Assembly: GCA_903856875.1 (NCBI GenBank)
Contig: CAIODE010000210.1
Span: 1-6,668, forward strand
From: an uncultured Burkholderiales bacterium
Lineage (GTDB): Bacteria; Pseudomonadota; Gammaproteobacteria; Burkholderiales; Burkholderiaceae_C
Reading direction: 5' to 3'
Length of the DNA stretch: 6,668 nucleotides
A model generated the notes under the pieces. That model searched no databases. It had not been told where the DNA came from and saw nothing but the letters and a program-made list of their open reading frames with translations. Within the stretch, counting starts at the first letter, position 1, and every line of letters begins with the position of its first letter. Below, in pieces: positions 1 through 5,976 of this stretch. A program made the position numbers and the translations under genes.

Positions 1-2119
1 AGAACAAGTAACGGTCATCTTCGCGGCGCGATCGATCGCCTGCAAGCCAATGCGTGGTCATTAAATCAAAATCGCGAGGCGTGCTTTGGCGGGGATAAGC
101 GCCATCGTTCATGCCAAGCAAACACAGGCCTTTGAAGGGAATGGCACGCATGGGCATGAGGGTTGAGAACTGCACACCGCCACCAAAAAAACGTTGTTGC
201 AAGCCTGTTGATTCAAGGCCTGACAGCCAATGTTCGCGCACCACGGTTAGGGGCAATGGCTCTGACAAACCAGCCTGTTCACACAAGGATTGCCATTGGG
301 TCAGCTCTTGCTTTAAGCGCAGCAACATGCGCTCATCGGCTTCGTTGTCGGCTTCAAAAAAGCGCGCCATCAAGTCTTGCATGACCGAGCACCATTCGGC
401 AGGCGCATGCACAGCATTCAATTGAGCCAAGCTGACGGACACAGCCTCTAACCATTGCGCCAGATAGCCCACCTTCAAAGCACTCAAGCCAGAAACTTGG
501 GGCAAGGGCAAAACACCTTGCCATGACGCAGTCCCTTCGGTTTGGCCGGCGGCATAACCCAAAATCAATCGCTGTAAGCCATAGGCCCAGGTGTTTTGCT
601 GTGCATGCGGCATGCTGCTGGGCACGCCCCATTTTTGACGGTGCGTCGGATTCAAGCCCCAGCGCACAGCAGCGCCCAGGAGCCAATTTTTCATGGTTTG
701 AACATCGGCCTCGTCCATTTGAAACTTAGCTCGCACGGCCGACACTTCAAACAGGCCGAGCCATTCCGACAAAGTCACCCTTGCTTCAGGCAGGTTTAAC
801 AAAAACTCAAGTGCTTGGACCAGCGGCACTTGCCGTGGCGTGGTGTCTGCCACTGAAAAAGGAATATGCCGAGGATGCTGAGTTGGAAAACGACCAAACA
901 CCGCTTGAATGTGCGATGAGAAGCTGGCCATATCAGGCACCATGACCATGACATCGCTAGGCTGCCAACTTGGGTTTTCATCGAACCAAGCCCAAAGTCG
1001 GTCGTGCAAAATTTCAACTTCACGCTGCGCTGAATGCGCTTGGACCATTTGAATGCTGCCGTCGTCGGGCATGGCTTCAGGATGCTCGGGCATGGCCTTT
1101 AAATTTAAAATGTCAGACTGAATATTCTGCAAACGCGAGGGAGAAGCTTGTTCAGCTGGGTCTACAAAAAAAGTTTGCTTGCTCATGACGCTCAAGGCAT
1201 TTTCGGGCTGGTCAAAGCGCTCTAGCGCGTGCAAATAATCTCGACCTTGTTGGCCCCATGAAGAAAGCAGCGAATGTTTTTGCGCAACCAGGTCCATGTC
1301 ATGGCCCCAGTATTCTTGGCAAGGATTTTGGACCATCATGATGACTTGACTCCAGCGTCCCAAGGCTGCCAGAGCCTCCACCACTTGCATGGGCAAGTTA
1401 GAAATTCCAAACACCACGATGCGAGGCGGCAAGCCTTCTGGTTTTAAAGCGCCAGCTTGCTGAACCTTGTGCATGAATTGCGAATGCACGTCAGCCCGGG
1501 AAAGGCATTGAGAGACAAGTTCGGGAGATTGGGTGTGCAACACATCTTGTTGCAACATCTGCCACAACTGTGCTTGCCAAACTTGGTCGGGCGGCATGGC
1601 ATGGCGCTCGCCTTGGTGCTGCAACACATATTGCCCTTGGGCCCAATCACTGAGCCAATCGGCTCGATAGCTTTGATAGCCATCAAACACATCGGCAACT
1701 TGCTGCGCCAACTGATGGCGCTGCCGACCTAATGGATCGTCTTTGACATAAGCCAAAAGAGCTTCAAGCTGATGCGGTTTAGCAAACTCGGGCAACAAAC
1801 GCCACAAACGCCAGACCAAAGCTTGCTTGTCAAATGGCATGGCAACTGGCACTACGTCTTGCCCTAAAACCAAACGGTACATGCGCCAAATAAAGCTAGA
1901 TGGCAATTCCATGTGAGTGGCAGCGCAAATGCCCATGGCACCGTCGTCAGCCAAGGCCATTTCTAGCCAGTGCTTCATGCCGTTGCTTTGTACCAGCAAG
2001 GTTTCGGGCACCAAAGGGGGTAAGGGATTGTGGCGAAACAAACCAACCGTGAGATCGCGCAGGTCTTCTAGACGGTTGCCATGGAACACCATGAATCCAG
2101 CTTGAAATGCGTTGGCCAT
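1..2119 (-). CDS. recC: RecC, exodeoxyribonuclease V gamma subunit (3' part outside window)
   Basis: RecC is the scaffold and Chi-recognition subunit of cytoplasmic RecBCD, which processes double-strand DNA ends for RecA-dependent repair. 706 codons are present without a stop; E. coli RecC is about 1120 aa, so roughly the C-terminal third, including the inactive nuclease-like domain, lies beyond the left edge. Family landmarks in order: FHGNRLEDL (12-20), LLVQSNGMKHWLEM (41-54), LPSSFIWRM (72-80), VADVFDGYQSYRADWL (141-156), FGISNLPMQ (237-245), then AHSAQREVEILHDRLWAWF, PFSVADTTPRQ, TLMPMRAIPFKGLCLLGMNDGAYPRQ and finally GDRSRREDDRYLF at the edge. The ATG at 2119 follows an in-frame TAA by seven codons; Met10 (MVFHGNRL) aligns better with the E. 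coli N terminus and is an alternative start. No clear Shine-Dalgarno precedes either. The stretch after NPCQEYWG is shorter than in E. coli (about 35-40 residues missing). recB and recD may follow off the left edge. Confidence 0.96.
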   Translation of the reverse strand, partial: MANAFQAGFMVFHGNRLEDLRDLTVGLFRHNPLPPLVPETLLVQSNGMKHWLEMALADDGAMGICAATHMELPSSFIWRMYRLVLGQDVVPVAMPFDKQALVWRLWRLLPEFAKPHQLEALLAYVKDDPLGRQRHQLAQQVADVFDGYQSYRADWLSDWAQGQYVLQHQGERHAMPPDQVWQAQLWQMLQQDVLHTQSPELVSQCLSRADVHSQFMHKVQQAGALKPEGLPPRIVVFGISNLPMQVVEALAALGRWSQVIMMVQNPCQEYWGHDMDLVAQKHSLLSSWGQQGRDYLHALERFDQPENALSVMSKQTFFVDPAEQASPSRLQNIQSDILNLKAMPEHPEAMPDDGSIQMVQAHSAQREVEILHDRLWAWFDENPSWQPSDVMVMVPDMASFSSHIQAVFGRFPTQHPRHIPFSVADTTPRQVPLVQALEFLLNLPEARVTLSEWLGLFEVSAVRAKFQMDEADVQTMKNWLLGAAVRWGLNPTHRQKWGVPSSMPHAQQNTWAYGLQRLILGYAAGQTEGTASWQGVLPLPQVSGLSALKVGYLAQWLEAVSVSLAQLNAVHAPAEWCSVMQDLMARFFEADNEADERMLLRLKQELTQWQSLCEQAGLSEPLPLTVVREHWLSGLESTGLQQRFFGGGVQFSTLMPMRAIPFKGLCLLGMNDGAYPRQSTPRDFDLMTTHWLAGDRSRREDDRYLF

Positions 2120-2163
2120 AAAGGGAGAGCTTAATTCTGCGCGTTAATCTTGTTTGAATTATC

Positions 2164-2191
2164 GGCTCAGCGCAGGCTCACAGGCTGAGCC
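2164..2191 (-). terminator. Hairpin after the sensor kinase gene, possible weak terminator
   Basis: A perfect 8-bp inverted repeat, GGCTCAGC (2164-2171) and GCTGAGCC (2184-2191), encloses a 12-nt loop and begins 3 nt past the kinase stop codon. A third GGCTCA copy in the loop (2175-2180) can instead pair with TGAGCC (2186-2191), giving a mutually exclusive 6-bp stem with a 5-nt loop. There is no good T tract on the downstream minus-strand side (GATAATTC follows), so it would be a poor intrinsic terminator. It could equally attenuate read-through into recC or protect the 3' end of the transcript. Confidence 0.4.
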
Positions 2192-2194
2192 TTT

Positions 2195-4819
2195 CTACAA
2201 AAATTTATTCAAAACTCTCTGAAATTCGTCGGCCGAAACAGGTTTGATCAGAAAGTCCTGCATCCCTGCTTTTTTAGCAAGCGCGCGGTCCTCATCCAAG
2301 ACGTGAGCGGTCATGGCCACGATGGGCGTCATCTTCAAGGCTTCGGTCACTTCAATGTGCCTGATTTCGTAGGTGGCCGTTAAACCATCCATGCCCGGCA
2401 TTTGCAAATCCATCAGAATCAAATCGTAGGCATCCGCTCGAATTTTTTGAAATGCAGCTTCACCGTTTTCTGCAATTTCAACAGTGCATCCCAACTTTTC
2501 CAATGTCCATCTGGCCAACTGCTGATTCATCGGGGTGTCTTCTACCACCAATATTTTCCCCGTGTGCTTGGTTTTGAAAGCGCTGGGTTTTAAAATTTCT
2601 TCATCCACTTCATCCACTTCATCCACTTCATCGCGTTGCGTCATGCTTTTGAGTGCATTCTGAAGTTCTAGCCCTGTGACGGGTTTGTACAAATTTAAAA
2701 CTCGAACACCTAAAGTTCTAGCCAATGCACACAAGTTTTGGACGTCATGGTTCAAACCAAAATCAGACAATACAACCCAAGACAAGCTTCGCCACTTGCT
2801 TTCATCCTGCGCCAGCAAATAAGCGGACTCAATGTAGGCCAACATGCCGTGGTCAATGACCCAAAGCGTTTGACGGTTCAAGCCTTGTTTCAACCAATCC
2901 TCTAAACAAGTTTGCAAAGCAACGGGCGTCACAATTTCCTGAGGCTTGATTTGTTGGGCAGCCAATAGATTTCTGAGGATTTCTCTGGCAAAGGGATTGG
3001 ACTCCACCAACACCACATCGACAGAATGCGAAATGGCACTGAAACCCGTGGCAATTTGCTGCTGCGGAATGATTTGTTTGTGAAGCAATTCTGGCGAGGG
3101 CGTTTCAAATGTGGCCGTGAAAGAGAAGGTACTTCCTTCGCCCTCTCGTGATTGAACCTTGATTTCACCCTGCATCAATTGCACCAAATTCCGCGCAATA
3201 GAGAGCCCTAAACCACTGCCACCGTATTTGCGGTTCACTGAAGCGTCTGCCTGACTGAATGGCGAAAAAATAAGTTGTATTTTTTCAGCTGGAATGCCAA
3301 TGCCTGTGTCAGTCACCTCAAAGTCACACACCACCTGATGCTCACTGACTTCATTTTTTCTAACACTCAATTTGACCCAACCCGTCTCGCTGAATTTCAA
3401 GGCGTTGCCCAATAAATTTTGCAACACTTGCCCAAGTCTCAAGGGATCACCCATCATCAACTGCGGCACATCTGAGTCGATGTCCAAGTACAAATCAATT
3501 TTTTTCTGCTCGGCTTGAAATGCAAACCCTTTGAGAGCCTGTTGACAGGCCGTATGCAAATCAAACAGGGTTTGATCCAAGGTAAGGCGATTGGCACCCA
3601 ATCGTGTGAAATCTAAAATGTCGTCAATCAGTCTTAACAGACTTTGAGAGGCTGTTCGTGACATTTCCAGATAGTCTTTTTGCTCTGGGTTCAAGCGTGT
3701 GCCCAGTGCGAGTTCGGTCATGCCCACCATGCTGTTAATGGGTGTCCTGATTTCGTGGCTCATTTGAGCCAAGAAGGCCGATTTAGCTTGGTTGGCCGCT
3801 TCAGCATCATTGAGGGCATTCGACATGGCAAGGCGGTCTTCTTCCCTTCGCGCCCAGATGGCCGCAAAATGGCGAGTTAAAACAAACGTGGCCAACAACA
3901 TCAAAACAGACATGCCAATGCTGCCTTTGGAAGTTAGCCACCACTCCCCTTCTACCCGACTCCGTGAAATGGCAACAGCCACTGTCAACGGCAGTTGTGC
4001 AGCGGTGCGATAGTGAACTTCCAAATGTTCGCTGTCTTGTTTGGCATCTTTGAGAATGTCAATGTAGCGGCCAAAGTCTTGGTTCTTTGCAACCCCCTTG
4101 ACAGCGGGCATGTCGGTAAAAAGCTGATCATGTGGAAACCATCTCTGCGAACTGCTGGCCAAAATTCGACCTGCGTAATCGAACACGTAGACCGCATCAC
4201 ATTGATCGTCAACCGATTCTGCAAAACCAGCAATCAAATCTTGTGGGTTAATCAAAACCATCCACCGCACAACTTGACCATCAGCACGTTTCATGCGCAT
4301 AGACAAGGGCAAAATGGCAATGTCTTTCAACCGGACATCGCTTCGATTCAAGTCAAACAAATTCCGCACCGGCTGCCAACGACCTGCCGCCAAATCATCC
4401 CCGACATCTCGCTCCAAGCCCAATTGTTGCCAACTGACAGACTGGTTGACCACCCCATCCTCTGAGCTGGCCAATACCTGGCCGTCCTCAGTTAGCATGG
4501 ACAGGGAACGAATGAAACTGGATTTTTCAATGGCGGATTTGAGCTGCGATTGCGTGGGCGAATTTGAAGATGAGCCCTGATTGGCAACTGTCATGATGGC
4601 AGAAGAAGACTCTAGTGTTCGGCTCACATGATTGAACAAGATGCGCGTCAATAAATCTCCCCGTGCCTCCTCTCGATCTAACGTGTCTTGCCTGTCTTTC
4701 CAAAGGTAGGTGCCAGCAACTAAGGCGATGAAAACAGCGACCGCCACCCCAAATCGGTAGACACCCAGAGAAGCAGCATTCTGGGACAGTGTTGGATTGG
4801 AGAGTGACTTGCTTTTCAA
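2195..4819 (-). CDS. Membrane-bound hybrid sensor histidine kinase with two receiver domains
   Basis: Inner-membrane kinase that autophosphorylates on histidine and passes phosphate to aspartate. Layout: short cytoplasmic N terminus; TM1 about 21-40; periplasmic sensor domain about 41-295, Cache-like in its pattern (for example VYVFDYAGRILASS at 210-223) but not assignable by eye; TM2 about 298-322; coiled linker; HisKA with SHEIRTP, His355; HATPase with N box (N468, N472), G1 DTGIGIP (504-510), F box FSPFSQAD and G2 GGSGLGLS (533-540). A degenerate receiver (about 600-725) keeps E606, D656, S685 and K712 but lacks the second acidic residue. A full receiver (about 755-874) has E760, D761, phospho-acceptor D804, T837 and K859. 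There is no C-terminal Hpt domain and no DNA-binding output domain, so a separate phosphotransfer protein or regulator is expected elsewhere. The apparent start is TTG at 4819, 12 nt after the stop of the solute-binding-protein gene and with no clear ribosome binding site, which suggests translational coupling. Confidence 0.95.
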   Translation of the reverse strand: MKSKSLSNPTLSQNAASLGVYRFGVAVAVFIALVAGTYLWKDRQDTLDREEARGDLLTRILFNHVSRTLESSSAIMTVANQGSSSNSPTQSQLKSAIEKSSFIRSLSMLTEDGQVLASSEDGVVNQSVSWQQLGLERDVGDDLAAGRWQPVRNLFDLNRSDVRLKDIAILPLSMRMKRADGQVVRWMVLINPQDLIAGFAESVDDQCDAVYVFDYAGRILASSSQRWFPHDQLFTDMPAVKGVAKNQDFGRYIDILKDAKQDSEHLEVHYRTAAQLPLTVAVAISRSRVEGEWWLTSKGSIGMSVLMLLATFVLTRHFAAIWARREEDRLAMSNALNDAEAANQAKSAFLAQMSHEIRTPINSMVGMTELALGTRLNPEQKDYLEMSRTASQSLLRLIDDILDFTRLGANRLTLDQTLFDLHTACQQALKGFAFQAEQKKIDLYLDIDSDVPQLMMGDPLRLGQVLQNLLGNALKFSETGWVKLSVRKNEVSEHQVVCDFEVTDTGIGIPAEKIQLIFSPFSQADASVNRKYGGSGLGLSIARNLVQLMQGEIKVQSREGEGSTFSFTATFETPSPELLHKQIIPQQQIATGFSAISHSVDVVLVESNPFAREILRNLLAAQQIKPQEIVTPVALQTCLEDWLKQGLNRQTLWVIDHGMLAYIESAYLLAQDESKWRSLSWVVLSDFGLNHDVQNLCALARTLGVRVLNLYKPVTGLELQNALKSMTQRDEVDEVDEVDEEILKPSAFKTKHTGKILVVEDTPMNQQLARWTLEKLGCTVEIAENGEAAFQKIRADAYDLILMDLQMPGMDGLTATYEIRHIEVTEALKMTPIVAMTAHVLDEDRALAKKAGMQDFLIKPVSADEFQRVLNKFL
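2600..2632. repeat. 9-bp tandem repeat coding for (Asp-Glu-Val)n linker
   Basis: Three perfect copies of TTCATCCAC (2600-2608, 2609-2617, 2618-2626) are followed by a partial copy (2627-2632). Read on the minus strand they encode the acidic stretch DEVDEVDEVDEE (residues 730-741) between the degenerate and the intact receiver of the hybrid kinase. The unit is a multiple of three, so gain or loss of copies would lengthen or shorten the linker without breaking the frame. Confidence 0.9.
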
Positions 4820-4831
4820 GCTGGTGGCCCA

Positions 4832-5689
4832 TTATTTCAACAACACGATAGGCTCAAGATTATTTTTTTTTGCGAACTGAAGCAAGCGTCCATCTTTTTT
4901 GATCAGACTCAAAAATGCATCGACCCTTGTTTGCAAACTGTTTTCTCCTTTTGCAAAAGCGTAGGCGTACTCGCTAGCGTTCATGCTGCTTGGCGCTTGA
5001 ATCACGGCAGCCCAATCAGTCAGGTCAATCATTCGCAAGCTGTAAGGATAGTCGGTCATGAAGGCATCGGCTCTGCCCGATAAAACCTCTTGCTCTCGGG
5101 TTCCAGGGGACTGAACTTTAAGCAGCCTGGCTTTTTTCAAAGACTTGGACATGACACCTTCCATGACAGTACCCGCAGCAACGGCAATAACGCGCCCAGG
5201 TTGATCTAGGCTGTCCCAAGTTTGAAGACCTTCTTTGTTTTTCAAGGTGACTGCAAACAAACCACTTTTCAAATAGGGCTGCGAAAACAGCAAGCGAGCC
5301 TGACGCTCTTCAGTGATGCCAATGGCGTGTGTAGCAATGTCGCAGCGATCATGCTCTAAGGACTCATAAAGTTGGGCAAAATTGCTGTCTACGTATTTCA
5401 ACTTCACCCCAAGTTCACGCGCCAAATTTTGCGTGATGGCGATGTCGATGCCGCTGAGCTCTCGGGTTTTAGGATTTCGATAGGTAATGCTGTAGTACTC
5501 GGGCCAAATACAAGCACGCAGTTCTTTATTGGCTAAAACACGCTCGAGTCGGGTGGTTTGTGCAAGTGCCTGATATGACCAAGACAAGCAGAACGCCAAA
5601 ACAAGCAGGCGCAACAAGTTGGATACCCCGAATGAGGTCCCAAGCTGCCGTTTCTTGGTGCTTGATCTTTGGATATTTAAAAAATTCAT
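4832..5689 (-). CDS. Periplasmic solute-binding protein, family 3 (SBP_bac_3), amino-acid-binding-like
   Basis: A 285-aa secreted protein of the family that binds polar amino acids or similar small ligands between two lobes. A basic N terminus is followed by a hydrophobic stretch (about 25-38) and a signal peptidase I-like site, ALA-Q, after residue 43. The mature part carries the family pattern: SGIDIAITQNLARELGVKLKYV (79-100), LEHDRCDIATHAIGITEERQ (111-130), FSQPYLKSGLFAV (135-147), AAGTVMEG (171-178) and GRADAFMTDYPYSL (205-218). By homology to HisJ/LAO-type proteins, R129 would bind the ligand carboxylate and D213 the amino group; this is inferred from motif alignment. The signal peptide is long if the ATG at 5689 is used; a TTG at codon 24 or 25 would give a more usual length. 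No good Shine-Dalgarno is visible before the ATG. No transporter partner genes are nearby, and the next gene on the same strand is the sensor kinase, so a sensing role is more likely than transport. A run of nine A (minus strand, 4863-4871) lies near the 3' end. Confidence 0.93.
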   Translation of the reverse strand: MNFLNIQRSSTKKRQLGTSFGVSNLLRLLVLAFCLSWSYQALAQTTRLERVLANKELRACIWPEYYSITYRNPKTRELSGIDIAITQNLARELGVKLKYVDSNFAQLYESLEHDRCDIATHAIGITEERQARLLFSQPYLKSGLFAVTLKNKEGLQTWDSLDQPGRVIAVAAGTVMEGVMSKSLKKARLLKVQSPGTREQEVLSGRADAFMTDYPYSLRMIDLTDWAAVIQAPSSMNASEYAYAFAKGENSLQTRVDAFLSLIKKDGRLLQFAKKNNLEPIVLLK

Positions 5690-5790
5690 GTAGAAGAATT
5701 CAATAGTATTTGTATTTACTTTAAATTAAACACCAAAAAACTCTTTAGGTCTAAATTATTCATTCTTTAGAATTAATTTGTGAGTTTACA
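5690..5790. promoter_or_regulatory. AT-rich divergent promoter region with a spaced direct repeat
   Basis: This is the AT-rich part of the gap between the divergent solute-binding-protein and RNA-helicase genes, and presumably holds both promoters. TCTTTAG occurs at 5742-5748 and again at 5764-5770, 22 bp apart, about two helical turns, and the first copy is part of a near-palindrome TTTAGGTCTAAA (5744-5755). TAGAAT at 5768-5773 resembles a rightward -10 box, but no matching -35 box is convincing. TTGTGA (5778-5783) with GACAAT (5800-5805) at 16-bp spacing is another weak rightward candidate. No leftward promoter could be chosen with confidence. Confidence 0.4.
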
Positions 5791-5824
5791 GATTCGTGCG
5801 ACAATCTGCACGTTGCCGCCTCCA

Positions 5825-5970
5825 GTTGCCGCAACATCAGCACTTCTGCTGGGGTTTGACCCAGGCAACCGCCTGTAGTTTCCATACCCACCTGTGAATC
5901 CCATCGGTCTTTGACTGGCGGCTGTTTCCAAACAGCCTGACAAACCGATGCCATGCGCCGTTTTTGGCGC
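5825..5970 (+). promoter_or_regulatory. Structured 5' leader of the RNA helicase gene (hairpin chain)
   Basis: Several inverted repeats lie in tandem in the untranslated stretch before the helicase start. CAGCA (5838-5842) pairs with TGCTG (5847-5851) across a CTTC loop. CAGGC (5862-5866) pairs with GCCTG (5871-5875) across AACC. A long interrupted stem runs from 5902 to 5950: CATCGG with CCGATG, TTTG (5910-5913) with CAAA (5941-5944), and GGCTGTTT (5920-5927) with AAACAGCC (5930-5937). Finally GCGCC (5955-5959) pairs with GGCGC (5966-5970), ending 6 nt before the ATG at 5977 and covering where a ribosome binding site would sit. TGGG (5850-5853) with CCCA (5860-5863) would compete with the first two stems. 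Pairings are visible directly; a regulatory role is inferred, and no known riboswitch was recognised. Confidence 0.5.
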
Positions 5971-5976
5971 GACATC

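Noticed and set aside
28..39. Perfect 12-bp palindrome GCGATCGATCGC.
   Set aside because: It lies within conserved recC codons for the DRSRR motif and is explained by the coding sequence.
1..2119. Possible frameshift or pseudogene status for recC.
   Set aside because: All 706 codons were read in frame on the minus strand with no stop, and conserved motifs occur in order; the gene is merely cut by the window edge.
3995..4465. A 156-codon plus-strand open frame.
   Set aside because: It is entirely antisense to the kinase sensor domain, has no recognisable domain, and reads as a shadow of the real frame.
4820..4827. Exact E. coli Chi octamer GCTGGTGG on the plus strand at the binding-protein/kinase junction.
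   Set aside because: Only one copy was found in the window; a single octamer carries little information, and the Chi sequence of this organism is unknown.
4527..4832. A 101-codon minus-strand frame starting at the ATG that overlaps the binding-protein stop.
   Set aside because: It overlaps the kinase N terminus out of frame, and its protein is rich in Cys, Arg and Trp without a domain; only its ATG may matter as a decoy start.
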